64,000 bases of DNA from Lacticaseibacillus casei DSM 20011 = JCM 1134 = ATCC 393 (GCF_000829055.1 NZ_AP012544.1:1488001-1552000); one strand, 5' to 3'. Counted from the first letter of the stretch, positions 1 to 9,974 are shown. Notes: generated by a model from the letters alone, not told the origin. Program-made: numbers and translations.

Positions 1-1158
1 TTTAGCAGTCACACCGTCATCAGCGATATTCATAATCAGTGTCGGCTTGCCAGTCGCCTCAACCACTTTACTGGCAACGATCCCGACAACGCCTTCGTGC
101 CAGCCTTTTTTCGCCAGCAGCAAAGTCTTGGCAGCCTGGTTTTCCGGGGTCTGTGCCATTGCCAGTGCTTCTGTAGCAATCTTGCTGACCAATCCTTGGC
201 GCTCCTGATTTAATTTACCAACCTGTTGCGCCAGATCAGCCGCAACATCTTCTTCAAAAGTCGTCAGCAAGGTGACGCCAGGATTCGCATCTCCCATGCG
301 GCCTAGTGCATTCAGTCGCGGACCAATCACAAAGCCGACTGTTGTTTCGTTAACAGTTTCCGGGGCAACGCCCGCCTCTTTTAAGATCGCGGCAATCCCC
401 ACCCGCGGCTGAGTTTGAATCATTTTCAAACCCAACTGTGCAATGACGCGATTCTCATCGGTTAGACTAACCAAATCCGCGATCGTCCCTAAGGCAGCCA
501 AATCGACGCTTTCAAGCGGCGGCTCGCCAAGCAGCGCAGTGGCCACTTTGAACGCCACACCGGCACCGGAAAGATCGCCAAACGGATAATGACCTTCAGG
601 ATGCCGCGGGTGCACGACCGCTACCGCATGCGGCAGGTTTGCGGGCAGTTCATGGTGATCCGTGACCACAACGTCCATCCCGGCTTCCTGAGCAGGATCA
701 ATCACAGATGCTCCAGCGACCCCGTTATCAACCGTGATCACCAGTTGCGTGCCGGTTTTTTGCAAATAGGCGTAGACTTCGGCATTCGGACCGTAACCGT
801 CAGCAAACCGATCCGGAATAAACACATCGGGTTCCGCGCCAAGGCTCTGCAATGTTTCATGCATAATGGCGCTGCTTGTCAGGCCATCAACGTCATAGTC
901 ACCGTAAATCGTGATTTTTTCATTATGTTCGATTGCTTTTAGGATTCGCGCAACTGCCTTATCCATGTCGTGCAACGCAAACGGATCGTGCAGCCGGCTG
1001 ATGTCTGGGTGTACGAACGCTTCGTAGTCAGATTTATCCTTAATACCGCGCTGCCATAACAAAGTCGCCAAAAAGGCCGGCACGCCTAATGTCTGACTCA
1101 ATTGTTGAACGGCTGCTGGATCGGGTTGTGCGGCGAGTTGCCACTGATACTGCGTCAT
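1..1158 (-). CDS. recJ: Single-stranded-DNA-specific exonuclease RecJ (5' part, runs off the left edge)
   Basis: RecJ is a 5'-3' single-strand DNA exonuclease of recombination and mismatch/base-excision repair. The 386 visible residues start at an ATG preceded by AAAGGA on the minus strand. They show the DHH-phosphoesterase motifs: GDYDVDG at about 86-92, DN at 144-145, and TDHHE at 166-170, followed by the GPRLNA-type segment of the DHH domain. The DHHA1 and later domains lie outside the window. An extended -10 promoter is seen just upstream (1186-1214). No frameshift was seen in the visible part. Assignment is very secure; only the C-terminus is missing. Confidence 0.96.
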   Translation of the reverse strand, partial: MTQYQWQLAAQPDPAAVQQLSQTLGVPAFLATLLWQRGIKDKSDYEAFVHPDISRLHDPFALHDMDKAVARILKAIEHNEKITIYGDYDVDGLTSSAIMHETLQSLGAEPDVFIPDRFADGYGPNAEVYAYLQKTGTQLVITVDNGVAGASVIDPAQEAGMDVVVTDHHELPANLPHAVAVVHPRHPEGHYPFGDLSGAGVAFKVATALLGEPPLESVDLAALGTIADLVSLTDENRVIAQLGLKMIQTQPRVGIAAILKEAGVAPETVNETTVGFVIGPRLNALGRMGDANPGVTLLTTFEEDVAADLAQQVGKLNQERQGLVSKIATEALAMAQTPENQAAKTLLLAKKGWHEGVVGIVASKVVEATGKPTLIMNIADDGVTAK

Positions 1159-1185
1159 ATTGTTTCGTTCCTTTCTAACCGATCC

Positions 1186-1214
1186 AGTATACCAGAGAAA
1201 CCGCCACGAATTAA
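1186..1214 (-). promoter_or_regulatory. Candidate recJ promoter
   Basis: Minus strand carries TATACT (1186-1191) preceded by TGG (extended -10), with a weak TTAATT 17 bases further upstream (1209-1214). It lies 28 bases before the recJ start codon. Inferred from consensus only. Confidence 0.5.
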
Positions 1215-1307
1215 CCGGTTGCCACAAGTTTTCCATTGCAGCACTGGCCTTCTTAACCTCCTCTATCGCTTCTTTACCAAACCCATCCGTTCGGGCAAGA
1301 GAAAGCG

Positions 1308-1316
1308 TGATATAAT
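1308..1316 (+). promoter_or_regulatory. Extended -10 promoter for the 1452 gene
   Basis: TGATATAAT is a perfect extended -10 (TGN plus TATAAT). No clear -35 is seen. Transcription would start near 1323, giving a leader of about 130 bases that contains two perfect inverted repeats before the coding region. Confidence 0.6.
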
Positions 1317-1360
1317 TGATTTGTTAGAAAGCCCTACTCCAGTCAGCGACTTTAACCGGG

Positions 1361-1431
1361 CAATCCGTAATTGACGGATTGTCTTTATTAGACAAAGCGT
1401 AACGGCTCAAAGCCTTTCGCAGACCGTTACG
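1361..1431 (+). promoter_or_regulatory. Two-hairpin leader before the 1452 gene
   Basis: First stem: CAATCCGT (1361-1368) pairs with ACGGATTG (1374-1381) over a 5-base loop. Second stem: CGTAACGG (1398-1405) pairs with CCGTTACG (1424-1431) over an 18-base loop and is followed by ATTTTT, then directly by the AAGGAGG ribosome site. The second hairpin looks like a weak terminator or attenuator. Function is inferred; no leader peptide or known riboswitch was recognised. Confidence 0.55.
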
Positions 1432-1451
1432 ATTTTTAAGGAGGAAGCACC

Positions 1452-1823
1452 ATGGCAAAATCTCAAGACCAGTTCAATGAAAAGGCCGGCAAGAAGATTA
1501 CAGTTTCTGACGAAGCAGTCGATAAGGCAGCTAAGCAAATTGAGAAAGTCGGTTATGTAACGGAAAAAGACGTTCCGGAAATGATCGACCGCGATTACAC
1601 CCGGGCATTGTCAAAGAAGGTTTCCGCAAAACTTCACAGCGACAACGACGATGATTACTTCTACGAGGAGCCTTTTGATTACGAAAACGGGCGAATCGCC
1701 AACATCATCTGGGATATGGATAAAATCAAGACACGTGAAGAAGCCACGAAGACCTTGGCAAATGAACTTGGTTTAACTGTACCGAAGATCGTCATGCGCA
1801 AAGTTGACGAACAGGTCTTCTAA
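1452..1823 (+). CDS. Conserved hypothetical protein, 123 aa
   Basis: Function not recognised. The ATG follows a strong AAGGAGG site, and codon use and the flanking terminator support a real gene. The protein is soluble, highly charged and without membrane segments. Residues 1-60 are Lys/Glu/Asp-rich; an acidic-aromatic patch (DNDDDYFYEEPFDYENG) lies at about residues 71-87. It is a single-gene transcription unit with its own extended -10 promoter, a structured leader and a terminator at 1841-1870. It lies divergent from recJ. Confidence 0.85.
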   Translation: MAKSQDQFNEKAGKKITVSDEAVDKAAKQIEKVGYVTEKDVPEMIDRDYTRALSKKVSAKLHSDNDDDYFYEEPFDYENGRIANIIWDMDKIKTREEATKTLANELGLTVPKIVMRKVDEQVF

Positions 1824-1840
1824 AACAGAATGTTGACAAA

Positions 1841-1870
1841 ATCGATGCCCGGCAAGGCATCGATTTTTTT
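1841..1870 (+). terminator. Intrinsic terminator of the 1452 gene
   Basis: Perfect 9-bp stem ATCGATGCC / GGCATCGAT with a 6-base loop followed by seven T. Confidence 0.9.
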
Positions 1871-2015
1871 CTTACTTTTAAATGATGCTTCTGTATCAAG
1901 AAGGACCTAATGGCGGGCATTGACTGATACTCATGTGTACGGCCTTTTAATGAGATAATTATGCACCATTTTGAGAATTGTGTGATAATAATGATAAAGA
2001 AAGGACGTGAAAGTC

Positions 2016-2492
2016 ATGGCTGATCAGCAAGTACTGGACGACTTTTTTGCTAAAGCCAAAGCTGCGTTGGATCTACCCGCCGCAACCTACGAAGATGCCT
2101 ATCAACTGGGCGGACCTGAGTTGGCTGACGAGCTGGCTGCTCTCGTGAAAACCGGCCAAAAGACCGCAACCACCAGCGGCTTTGAACTCTATACCATTGA
2201 GCAGGATCCACTACCGATTGCCGGTGTTTACAACATCATCTTGGATCGTCAGGATCGCCCTGTCGCCTTGACTTTCACAGACAATGTGTTTGTGACGCCG
2301 TTTACCAAAGTCGATGCCACGATTGCCAGACGTGAAGGTGAAGGTTCTCAATCGTTGGCAAGCTGGCGTGCAGCTCACAAAGCGTTTTTCCGACGCGAAT
2401 ATCAGGCAAACGGTATCCAGTTTGATCCCGCCTCATCAATGGTGGTTGTCGAAGAGTTTCACACGGTTTATCCGATTGTTCAAGCGAGGTGA
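2016..2492 (+). CDS. ASCH-domain protein, 158 aa
   Basis: The sequence resembles the ASCH (ASC-1 homology) family of small beta-barrel proteins thought to bind or process RNA or modified nucleosides. Visible family features are the LGGPELADELAALVKTGQKT segment near the N-terminus, where a lysine of the GxKxxT-like motif sits, and the central IILDRQDRPVALTF strands. A GTG at 2007 is only one base from the AAAGGA site, so the ATG at 2016 (10-base spacing) is the better start. The next gene is coupled: its ribosome site lies inside this gene's last codons. The precise substrate is unknown. Confidence 0.85.
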   Translation: MADQQVLDDFFAKAKAALDLPAATYEDAYQLGGPELADELAALVKTGQKTATTSGFELYTIEQDPLPIAGVYNIILDRQDRPVALTFTDNVFVTPFTKVDATIARREGEGSQSLASWRAAHKAFFRREYQANGIQFDPASSMVVVEEFHTVYPIVQAR

Positions 2493-2497
2493 CGAAC

Positions 2498-2728
2498 ATG
2501 AGTCTTAAAAATCGCACGGCATTAGCGGAAAAGAAAGTCACAGGGAAACTCGAGGACATCCCTCACCCGACTTTAGACGCGACTATCTACATCCTTGTTT
2601 TCGGCATTACGGCGCTCGGCGGCTTGGTTTCCTATGGCGCATACCAGTTCTTCAAACCGGAACGCAAGCTGGCACATAAGGCAAAACATATTGTGGATGA
2701 TCATCAGCGTAAGAATGAGGGCTATTAG
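2498..2728 (+). CDS. Small single-span membrane protein, 76 aa
   Basis: Unknown function. The ATG at 2498 lies behind GAGGTG, which overlaps the stop codon of the ASCH gene, so the two are probably translationally coupled. One hydrophobic segment at about residues 29-51 (ATIYILVFGITALGGLVSYG) is followed by a basic C-terminal tail, giving a likely cytoplasmic tail. A bidirectional terminator follows. Real gene by context and ribosome site, product unidentified. Confidence 0.8.
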   Translation: MSLKNRTALAEKKVTGKLEDIPHPTLDATIYILVFGITALGGLVSYGAYQFFKPERKLAHKAKHIVDDHQRKNEGY

Positions 2729-2746
2729 ACTGCACGAAAGTAGATT

Positions 2747-2788
2747 AAAACAACCAGACGCCACGGATCATCAGCGCCTGGTTGTTTC
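2747..2788. terminator. Bidirectional terminator between the 2498 gene and lepA
   Basis: AAAACAACCAG (2747-2757) pairs with CTGGTTGTTT (2778-2787), extended inward by CGC/GCG. Read on the minus strand it ends with TTGTTTTAATCT, read on the plus strand with GTTGTTTCGTT, so it can serve both converging genes. Confidence 0.8.
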
Positions 2789-2883
2789 GTTACTGTGAGT
2801 TATTGTCAGCTATCAAAAATGCAGAGCTGCCGTTTAGAGGAACAGTATCAGTAAACGTTACAGATTTAAATGACTACAAAACG

Positions 2884-4722
2884 CTATTTCCCGCGGCTTT
2901 CTTCATCGTTCATCTTAAGAATACTCATAAATGCTTCTTGAGGTACCTCCACGGAGCCCACCGCTTTCATTCTTTTCTTACCGGCCTTTTGTTTCTCTAG
3001 CAATTTGCGTTTCCGGGTAATGTCACCGCCGTAGCATTTAGCCAAAACGTTTTTACGATAAGCTTTGACGGTGCTGCGCGCGATAATCTTATTACCAATG
3101 GCTGCCTGAATCGGAATTTCAAACTGTTGCCGCGGAATGGTTGTTTTTAATCGAGCAACAATAGCCTTGCCGCGATCATAAGCAAAGTCTTTGTGAACGA
3201 TGGTGCTCAGAGCGTCAACCGGATCGCCGTTGAGCAGGATGTCCATTTTGACTAAGTCACTTTGACGGTAACCAATAATTTCGTAGTCCAGACTAGCGTA
3301 ACCTTTGGTGCTGCTCTTGAGGTCGTCAAAGAAGTCATAGATGATTTCGGATAACGGTAGTTCGTAGATCACATTAACCCGATACTTATCCAGATAATCC
3401 ATCGTAACAAATTCGCCGCGCTTACGCTGGGATAGTTCCATGACCGGTCCGACATAATCGTTTGGCACCATAATCGAAGCCTTCACGTAGGGCTCGCGGA
3501 TTTCTTTGATTTCACTGGCATCTGGCATGTCGGCTGGGTTATCGATTGTCTTTTCAGTTCCGTCTGTCAAAACCACTTGATAGTCAACGCTTGGCGCCGT
3601 CATGATTAAATCAAGGCCATAGTCGCGTTCCAGGCGCTCCTGGACGACATCCATGTGTAACAGCCCTAGGAACCCACAACGGAAGCCAAAACCAAGCGCC
3701 TGGGACGTTTCTGGTTCGAACTCTAGCGCCGCATCGTTGAGCTGTAATTTTTCCAATGCTTCGCGCAAATCATTAAACTTCGCATTATCGACTGGGAAAA
3801 GTCCGGAGTAAACCATTGGCGTGATTTTCCGGTAGCCTTTTAATGGTTCTTTTGCCGGCCGATCCGCTAGTGTGACAGTATCACCGACACGAGTATCCTG
3901 AATCGTCTTAATTGATGCAGTAATGTAGCCGACATCCCCTACCATCAAAAAGTCGCGCTTAACGGCTTTAGGCGACATAACCCCGACTTCTGTTACCTGA
4001 AACTGCTTGCCGTTGCTCATCAGCTGAATGGTGTCACCGACCTTGAACTGACCTTCCTTAACGCGGACATCAAGCACAACGCCACGATAATCATCGTAAA
4101 CCGAATCAAAAATTAAAGCTTGCAAGGGTGCGTTTATATCCCCAGATGGTGCAGGAATGTCTTTTACAATCCGTTCAAGAATTTCCGGAACACCGAGCCC
4201 GGTTTTGCCACTTGCCAAAATCGCATCGGAAGCATCAAGGCCGATCATTTCCTCGATTTCTTCTTTGACCACATCCGGCTGGGCGCTGGGCAGGTCGACT
4301 TTGTTGATGACAGGAATAATTTCCAGATCATCGTCAATCGCCAAATAAACATTGGCGAGCGTTTGGGCTTCCACCCCTTGAGTGGCATCGACAACTAACA
4401 GTGCCCCTTCACACGCCGCCAGACTGCGACTGACTTCATAACTAAAATCAACGTGTCCCGGCGTATCAATCAAGTGGAAAATATAGGTTTCGCCATTTTT
4501 GGCTTTATAGTGCAATTCGACCGCGTTGAGTTTAATCGTAATCCCGCGCTCCCGCTCAAGCGCCATATCATCAAGCACTTGCGCCTGCATGTCACGCTTG
4601 GCAATGGTGTCGGTTAATTCCAAAATGCGATCGGCAAGCGTCGATTTGCCATGATCAATATGGGCAATAATCGAAAAATTGCGGATATGCTTTTGTCGTT
4701 CCAGCATTTCTTCATGATTCAT
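2884..4722 (-). CDS. lepA: Elongation factor 4 (LepA), 612 aa
   Basis: LepA is a ribosome-bound GTPase that back-translocates or remodels stalled ribosomes. The N-terminal G domain shows AHIDHGKS at residues 20-27 (G1), DTPGHVDF (G3) and NKVDLP (G4). EF-G-like domains II, III and V follow, and the LepA-specific C-terminal domain ends with the basic [20 protein letters not shown] segment typical of the family. Length is normal. The gene lies downstream of dnaJ but separated by a terminator and a palindromic repeat; an extended -10 sits at the repeat edge (4763-4771). Confidence 0.98.
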   Translation of the reverse strand: MNHEEMLERQKHIRNFSIIAHIDHGKSTLADRILELTDTIAKRDMQAQVLDDMALERERGITIKLNAVELHYKAKNGETYIFHLIDTPGHVDFSYEVSRSLAACEGALLVVDATQGVEAQTLANVYLAIDDDLEIIPVINKVDLPSAQPDVVKEEIEEMIGLDASDAILASGKTGLGVPEILERIVKDIPAPSGDINAPLQALIFDSVYDDYRGVVLDVRVKEGQFKVGDTIQLMSNGKQFQVTEVGVMSPKAVKRDFLMVGDVGYITASIKTIQDTRVGDTVTLADRPAKEPLKGYRKITPMVYSGLFPVDNAKFNDLREALEKLQLNDAALEFEPETSQALGFGFRCGFLGLLHMDVVQERLERDYGLDLIMTAPSVDYQVVLTDGTEKTIDNPADMPDASEIKEIREPYVKASIMVPNDYVGPVMELSQRKRGEFVTMDYLDKYRVNVIYELPLSEIIYDFFDDLKSSTKGYASLDYEIIGYRQSDLVKMDILLNGDPVDALSTIVHKDFAYDRGKAIVARLKTTIPRQQFEIPIQAAIGNKIIARSTVKAYRKNVLAKCYGGDITRKRKLLEKQKAGKKRMKAVGSVEVPQEAFMSILKMNDEESRGK

Positions 4723-4762
4723 CTTTAATAGTGCCTACTTTCTAAGCGAACGTTTGATTCTT

Positions 4763-4771
4763 ATTATAGCA
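4763..4771 (-). promoter_or_regulatory. Extended -10 promoter for lepA at the edge of a repeat copy
   Basis: Minus strand TGCTATAAT, a perfect extended -10. The region that would hold the -35 box lies inside the adjacent palindromic repeat and has no good match. Inferred from consensus. Confidence 0.55.
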
Positions 4772-4887
4772 GAGCGTGAGCTGGCGCGGTTAGAAACCGG
4801 AGTGTAAGTGGCCTTGGTCGCAATGGCCAAAATCGGGCCATTGCGACCAAGGTCCTTACACGTAGATTTCTGCGACTGTGAGCGCGT
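4772..4887. repeat. Dispersed palindromic element, copy A
   Basis: About 116 bp between dnaJ and lepA. The core stem, running from GTGTAAG into TTGGTCGCAATGGCC, is matched by GGCCATTGCGACCAA running out to CTTACAC, nearly perfectly over 26 bp. Flanking arms begin GAGCGTGAGC and end GAGCGCGTTTCC. Same element as the copies at 14404, 29086, 41715, 47112 and 58815. Confidence 0.9.
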
Positions 4888-4933
4888 TTCCGCAACCAGA
4901 CAAGTTAGATTGAAGTTGCCAGACAAGGATATC

Positions 4934-4980
4934 AAAAAATCGGTTCCAGCGACAAGTTGCCTCCAGAACCGATTTTTTTT
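4934..4980 (-). terminator. Terminator of dnaJ
   Basis: AAAATCGGTTC / GAACCGATTTT stem with a 19-base loop, flanked by T runs on both strands; it ends the hrcA-grpE-dnaK-dnaJ transcript. Confidence 0.85.
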
Positions 4981-5001
4981 GTGTCAATTAATTTTAGCGC
5001 T

Positions 5002-6174
5002 TTATTTCCCGCCTTTAAACGCTTCTTTAACACGGTCAAACAACGTGCCATTATGCGGCGTGACATCTTCACCGCTGGCAGCAGCAAATTGCATCAATGC
5101 TGCTCTTTGTTTCTCATTCAGATGCTTTGGCGTTTGAATTTCGACGGTAACAATTTCATCGCCGGTTCCGTTGCCGCGCAGTCTTGGCGCACCCTTACCG
5201 CGTAGTCTGAACTTAGTCTGGCTTTGGGTACCTGCCGGGATCTTCAACTCAACCGGTCCATGAACCGTATCGACTTTGATTTCGTCGCCCAATGCAGCCT
5301 GCGCAAAGCTTAATGGGATGGTCAGATAGATTTCTGCGCCGTCCCGTTGATACTTTTTGCTTGGTGCAACTCGGAAAACAATGTACAGATCACCGTAAGG
5401 CCCGCCGTTGGTCCCCGCTTCACCAGCTTGTTGCAGCCGCATTTGCTGACCGTCTTCAACGCCGGCTGGAACCTTGACATCAATAGTGTGACGTTCTTGT
5501 TCATGACCGCTGCCATGGCAAGTCGGGCACTTTTCTTTGATTTCTTTACCGGTACCGCCGCAGACGTCGCAAACCTGGCGTGTCATCATCGTGCCAAAGG
5601 CCGTATTTCGTTGTACCTGGATGTAACCGGTACCATGGCACTTATGGCACGTTACCGGGCTGGTACCCGGTTTAGCTCCACTACCATGACAGGTATGACA
5701 AACAGCTTCGCGATCGTAGGAGATCTTGGTATCTTTACCAAAAATCGCCTCTTCAAAAGTCAAGTCCATCCGGTATTGTAAATCGGCGCCTTGACGCGGT
5801 GCCGACGGATTCGCTTGGGCACCACCGCCAGCTCCGCCAAAGAATTGGCTGAAGATATCGTCAAAGCCACCGCCAAAACCACCTTGGCCACCGAAATCGC
5901 CAAAGCCGCCTGCCTGACCTGCGCCTGCGCCGGCGTTGCCGAATCCCTGCGGACCATCAGCAGAACCATACTGATCATAGGCCGCACGTTTCTGGGGATC
6001 AGACAGGACCTGATAGGCTTCATTTATCTCTTTAAACTTTTGCTCTGCACCTGGTGCGTGATTGAGATCGGGATGATATTTTTTCGATAGCTTGCGAAAA
6101 GCCTTACGAATGGTGTCATCATCGGCATCCCGGCTCACACCGAGCGTCTCATAATAATCTTTCTGATCCGCCAT
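5002..6174 (-). CDS. dnaJ: Chaperone protein DnaJ, 390 aa
   Basis: Type I J-protein that loads substrates onto DnaK and stimulates its ATPase. The J domain is at 1-70, with HPD at 34-36. A Gly/Phe-rich region follows (about 75-130). The zinc-finger domain has four CxxCxGxG repeats ([32 protein letters not shown]), followed by the C-terminal substrate-binding barrels. The start ATG has GAGGAGG upstream. It is the last gene of the HrcA-controlled operon, with an internal terminator hairpin separating it from dnaK, which may lower its expression. Confidence 0.98.
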   Translation of the reverse strand: MADQKDYYETLGVSRDADDDTIRKAFRKLSKKYHPDLNHAPGAEQKFKEINEAYQVLSDPQKRAAYDQYGSADGPQGFGNAGAGAGQAGGFGDFGGQGGFGGGFDDIFSQFFGGAGGGAQANPSAPRQGADLQYRMDLTFEEAIFGKDTKISYDREAVCHTCHGSGAKPGTSPVTCHKCHGTGYIQVQRNTAFGTMMTRQVCDVCGGTGKEIKEKCPTCHGSGHEQERHTIDVKVPAGVEDGQQMRLQQAGEAGTNGGPYGDLYIVFRVAPSKKYQRDGAEIYLTIPLSFAQAALGDEIKVDTVHGPVELKIPAGTQSQTKFRLRGKGAPRLRGNGTGDEIVTVEIQTPKHLNEKQRAALMQFAAASGEDVTPHNGTLFDRVKEAFKGGK

Positions 6175-6233
6175 GAGTTCCTCCTCGATTCAGATCGTGA
6201 CTGAAAATGCCAATTCAGCATAGCATAATTCAA

Positions 6234-6270
6234 ACAAAAAGCCAAAACCGCGCCGCGGCTTCGGCTTTTT
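6234..6270 (-). terminator. Terminator-like hairpin between dnaK and dnaJ
   Basis: Minus strand AAAAAGCCGAAGCCGCG pairs with CGCGGTTTTGGCTTTTT, followed by TTTTTG. It lies inside the operon, so it probably attenuates rather than stops transcription into dnaJ. Confidence 0.8.
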
Positions 6271-6287
6271 GCTGATGATCTGCGACC

Positions 6288-8156
6288 TTACTTCTTATCG
6301 TCGTCAGAAACATCCTTGTAATCGCCATTGATGGTATCATCGTCAGACTTCTTGCCGGTACCGCCTTGCGTTGCACCGGTTGCAGCACCACTCGCAGCGC
6401 CGCCTTGTGCCTGCTGATTCTTCTGGGCGTTTTCATAAAGCTTAACGGTCATGTCCTGAACCAGCTTGTTCAAGTCGTCCCGCTTTTGCTTCATGTCATC
6501 AAGGTTGTTTTCTTGTTGCGCTTTCTTCAAAGCTTCCTGAGCATCCTTGACTTTCTTGATATCTTCTTCAGGAACCTTGCCGTCAACGTCCTTGAGTGTC
6601 TTGTCGGTCTGGAAGAGTAACTGATCGACATCGTTCTTCAAGTCGACTTCTTCCTTACGCTTTTTGTCGGCTTCAGCGTTTTCTTCGGCTTCCTTCTTCA
6701 TGCGTTCGATTTCTTCATCGGACAAACCACTGGAACTCTTAATGGTGATGTTCTGTGACTTGCCGGTGCCGAGATCCTTGGCAGAAACTTGAACGATCCC
6801 GTTCTTATCGATATCAAACTTGACTTCGATTTGCGGAACCCCACGTGGTGCCGGCGGAATATCCGTCAATTCGAAGCGACCAAGCGTTTTGTCATCCGCT
6901 GCCATTGGCCGTTCACCTTGCAGAACGTGAATGTCAACGGCCGGCTGGTTATCAGCTGCAGTTGAGAAGACCTGACTCTTGGACGTCGGGATGGTTGTGT
7001 TACGATCGATCAACTTGGTGAAGACGCCACCCATGGTTTCAATACCCAAGGACAGCGGCGTAACATCCAACAGAACAACATCCTTAACATCACCGGAAAT
7101 GACACCACCTTGGATAGCGGCACCCAAAGCAACGGCTTCATCAGGGTTGATGCTGTGATCAGGGTCTTTGCCGGTCCATTCTTTAACGGCTTCCTGAACC
7201 GCCGGAATTCGTGTAGAACCACCGTTCAAGATAACCTTGTCGATGTCAGCGTTGGTTAGCTTAGCATCCTTCAACGCATTTTCAACCGGTTGCTTGGTCT
7301 TGGCAACCAAGTCAGCGGTCATTTCGTCAAACTGAGCACGCGTCAAAGTGCGTTCCAAGTGCAACGGTCCATTAGGGCCAGCAGAGATAAACGGTAGACT
7401 GATCTGGGTCTGGGTAACGCCAGACAGATCCTTCTTTGCCTTTTCAGCAGCATCCTTCAAGCGTTGCATCGCCATCTTGTCTTTGGACAGGTCAATGTTG
7501 TTGTCCTTTTTGAATTCGGAAACCAACCAGTCGATGATCTTGTTATCAAAGTCATCGCCGCCCAAATGGGTATCGCCATTGGTTGACAGAACTTCAAAGA
7601 CACCGTCACCTAATTGCAGAATGGAAACATCGAACGTCCCACCGCCAAGGTCATAAACCAGAATCTTTTCATCCTTGTCGCCTTTGTCCAGGCCATAAGC
7701 CAGTGCTGAGGCGGTTGGTTCGTTGATGATCCGCTGTACATTCAAACCGGCAATTTTACCGGCATCCTTGGTAGCTTGACGTTGGCTGTCATTGAAGTAA
7801 GCCGGCACGGTAATAACGGCATCCTTAACCGGTTCGCCCAGATAGTCTTCAGAAAATTTCTTGATGTATTGCAGAATCATCGCAGAAATTTCCTGAGGGG
7901 TGTATTCCTTGTCGCCAACCTTAACCTTGTAGTTGGCTTCGCCCATGTGGCGTTTAATCGAAACAATCGTATCCGGGTTGGTAATTGCCTGACGCTTGGC
8001 AACTTCACCGACTTGAATTTCACCATCTTTAAAAGCAACAACAGACGGTGTGGTCCGATTGCCTTCAGGATTTGTAATGATCTTTGGCTGATTGCCTTCC
8101 AAAACCGCAACAGCTGAGTTGGTGGTTCCTAAGTCAATACCAATAACTTTACTCAT
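6288..8156 (-). CDS. dnaK: Molecular chaperone DnaK (Hsp70), 622 aa
   Basis: ATP-dependent protein-folding chaperone. The N-terminal ATPase domain shows IDLGTTNS at residues 7-14 and the [12 protein letters not shown] phosphate-binding segment. The substrate-binding domain and helical lid follow. The C-terminal tail is Gly/Ala/Gln-rich and then acidic (about 585-622). Length is normal for Gram-positive DnaK. It is third in the hrcA operon, 30 bases after grpE, and is expected to be heat-induced through HrcA/CIRCE. Confidence 0.99.
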   Translation of the reverse strand: MSKVIGIDLGTTNSAVAVLEGNQPKIITNPEGNRTTPSVVAFKDGEIQVGEVAKRQAITNPDTIVSIKRHMGEANYKVKVGDKEYTPQEISAMILQYIKKFSEDYLGEPVKDAVITVPAYFNDSQRQATKDAGKIAGLNVQRIINEPTASALAYGLDKGDKDEKILVYDLGGGTFDVSILQLGDGVFEVLSTNGDTHLGGDDFDNKIIDWLVSEFKKDNNIDLSKDKMAMQRLKDAAEKAKKDLSGVTQTQISLPFISAGPNGPLHLERTLTRAQFDEMTADLVAKTKQPVENALKDAKLTNADIDKVILNGGSTRIPAVQEAVKEWTGKDPDHSINPDEAVALGAAIQGGVISGDVKDVVLLDVTPLSLGIETMGGVFTKLIDRNTTIPTSKSQVFSTAADNQPAVDIHVLQGERPMAADDKTLGRFELTDIPPAPRGVPQIEVKFDIDKNGIVQVSAKDLGTGKSQNITIKSSSGLSDEEIERMKKEAEENAEADKKRKEEVDLKNDVDQLLFQTDKTLKDVDGKVPEEDIKKVKDAQEALKKAQQENNLDDMKQKRDDLNKLVQDMTVKLYENAQKNQQAQGGAASGAATGATQGGTGKKSDDDTINGDYKDVSDDDKK

Positions 8157-8186
8157 ATTGTTATACCTTCTTTATTTTCAGTTTAA

Positions 8187-8780
8187 TTATTTAGCAACAA
8201 CGACCATAGCAGGGCGTAAAACGCGATCTTTGAGATAATACCCTTTTTGCAGGACCTGAGCGACAGTATCAGCTGCGTGTTTGTCATCAGCCGCGACTGT
8301 TTGTACAGCCTGTTGGGTATTCGGGTCGAATTTTTCACCGGTGCCATCAATAGCAGTGATGCCGTTCTCCTTCAAAGCACGCTCCAAATGGTCATAAACC
8401 ATCTGGACACCTTTTTTCAGTGAAGCAGCACTATCATCTTTGGCCTCGGTTGCAAGCGCACGTTCAAGATTATCGACAACTGGCAAAATCGCCTTTGCTA
8501 ACTTCTGGCCGTCGTACTTCAGCATCTTCTGTTGCTCTTTTTCGAACCGATGATTCATGTTTTGAATCTCCGCGGCTGCTCGCAGATATTTATCTTCAAA
8601 TTCATCACGTTCTTTCTTCAACTGTTCACCTTCGTGTTGGCTGGTTTTCAGTTGATCATTGAGATCAGCGATGCTTTCTTTCAGAATTTCTTCTTTAAGC
8701 GAAGATCCTGACGTTTCAGCAGGTTGCTTTGCCTGTTTGGCGGTATCTGCCGCGGTTTGCTTTGCTTTTTTCTCTGCCAT
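8187..8780 (-). CDS. grpE: Nucleotide exchange factor GrpE, 197 aa
   Basis: GrpE releases ADP from DnaK. The first 30 residues are low-complexity (Lys/Ala/Gln/Thr). Residues about 35-95 form the long dimerising helix, with heptad-like EGEQLKKERDEFEDKYLRAAAE. The C-terminal beta domain ends GYYLKDRVLRPAMVVVAK, the family's most conserved stretch. It sits between hrcA and dnaK as usual. Confidence 0.98.
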   Translation of the reverse strand: MAEKKAKQTAADTAKQAKQPAETSGSSLKEEILKESIADLNDQLKTSQHEGEQLKKERDEFEDKYLRAAAEIQNMNHRFEKEQQKMLKYDGQKLAKAILPVVDNLERALATEAKDDSAASLKKGVQMVYDHLERALKENGITAIDGTGEKFDPNTQQAVQTVAADDKHAADTVAQVLQKGYYLKDRVLRPAMVVVAK

Positions 8781-8847
8781 GGTATCCTCCCTTTAAACCA
8801 TATTTGCCAGTCGTCATGAAGCAACGCTAGCAAATATTTTTTAATAT

Positions 8848-9894
8848 TCATTGATCAAAGTTGGCATAATAATCTGTCAACCGTTTTGCCAGCTCTTCAC
8901 GGAAAACATCCAGCAGTCCGATCATTTTCGAATAAGGCATCTGCGTCGGTCCTAGCAAGGCGATCATTCCAGTGCCGTGGTCACCAACATCGTAGCTAGC
9001 GGTGATTAAACTGAGGTTGGCCAAATCAATTGGCTTAAGCTCTGGCCCCAAACGTACTTGAACCGGCGTTTGACGAATCGGTCCGCCAAGCAGTTCCGTC
9101 AGATCACCGTGATCAGCGTCAATCAATGACACAATCTTTTTCAGTTCATGGATATCGGAATCGCCTAGGTAATCCATCAGATTCAACCGCCCGCCAACGT
9201 AAAAGCGCTCGGACGCAGCTGATTTCAAGACGTTGCCGAAGATATCCAAGAAGCCTTCAGGACTGGTCAGATACTGCATTAACATCGAAGGCACATCGGT
9301 TTTCAGCCGCTGTGCAACTTGAATTAATGGTAGTCCAACGAGTTGATCGTTGACAATTCGAATCGCCTTTTCGAGCTCATCGGATGAGATGTTTTGCGAT
9401 ACGGTAAAGACCTGGTTTTCAATGTTACCGTTATTCGTGACCAAAATCGCCATGACTTGGTGATTGCCTAATGGAACAAGGCGAAAACCTGTCAGCTTGA
9501 TATTGGTTACTTCAGGTCCCAGGCTAATGGCCGTGTAACTCGTCAGATTGGACAAAATTTGCGCACTTTGCGCGACAATCTCATCCATCTTATTGTATCG
9601 CTGGCTAAATGCCTGCTTGATAGTCGCCAGTTCTTGATGCGAAACACGCACCGGTTCAACAAGGTGATCGAGATAATAACGATAGCCTTGCGTTGACGGT
9701 ACGCGCCCGGAACTGCTGTGGGTCTTGGTGATCAAACCGGCATCTTCTAGCGACGCCATATCATTACGGATTGTGGCGGAACTGACATGAATGGGCAGCT
9801 CGCGCATCAATCGCTTTGAACCAACCGGCTCTCCGCTTTCAGTAAACAGGCGGATGATTTCTTTTAAGACGAGCACTTGCCGTTTCGTCAACAT
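8848..9894 (-). CDS. hrcA: Heat-inducible transcription repressor HrcA, 348 aa
   Basis: HrcA binds the CIRCE operator and represses the dnaK operon in the absence of heat stress. The N-terminal winged helix is visible ([16 protein letters not shown], then [13 protein letters not shown] at about 38-50). A GAF-like domain follows with the family motif ([20 protein letters not shown]) near the C-terminus. It is the first gene of its operon, with the CIRCE element at 9909-9935 immediately upstream, so it is autoregulated. Start ATG has AGGTGAG upstream. Confidence 0.98.
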   Translation of the reverse strand: MLTKRQVLVLKEIIRLFTESGEPVGSKRLMRELPIHVSSATIRNDMASLEDAGLITKTHSSSGRVPSTQGYRYYLDHLVEPVRVSHQELATIKQAFSQRYNKMDEIVAQSAQILSNLTSYTAISLGPEVTNIKLTGFRLVPLGNHQVMAILVTNNGNIENQVFTVSQNISSDELEKAIRIVNDQLVGLPLIQVAQRLKTDVPSMLMQYLTSPEGFLDIFGNVLKSAASERFYVGGRLNLMDYLGDSDIHELKKIVSLIDADHGDLTELLGGPIRQTPVQVRLGPELKPIDLANLSLITASYDVGDHGTGMIALLGPTQMPYSKMIGLLDVFREELAKRLTDYYANFDQ

Positions 9895-9908
9895 TTTCTC
9901 ACCTCACC

Positions 9909-9935
9909 TTAGCACTCGTTTCGCACGAGTGCTAA
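9909..9935 (-). promoter_or_regulatory. CIRCE operator of the hrcA-grpE-dnaK-dnaJ operon
   Basis: A perfect match to the known inverted repeat TTAGCACTC-N9-GAGTGCTAA. It overlaps the transcription start region of the promoter at 9946-9974, so HrcA binding would block initiation and also mark the 5' end of the mRNA. Confidence 0.98.
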
Positions 9936-9945
9936 TACACTGAAT

Positions 9946-9974
9946 AATATACCAAGCACCGTTAGCAAAGTCAA
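9946..9974 (-). promoter_or_regulatory. Heat-shock operon promoter
   Basis: Minus strand TTGACT (9969-9974), 17-base spacer, TATATT (9946-9951). A strong vegetative promoter just upstream of CIRCE. Confidence 0.92.

Noticed and set aside
4735..5137. Open frames across the lepA-dnaJ gap
   Set aside because: They translate the palindromic repeat and terminator; no ribosome site.
5347..5781. Plus-strand frame of 144 codons inside dnaJ
   Set aside because: Shadow of dnaJ; the minus-strand protein has complete J-domain and zinc-finger motifs.
9895..9974. CtsR operator at the heat-shock promoter
   Set aside because: No GGTCAAA direct repeats; CIRCE alone explains the region.
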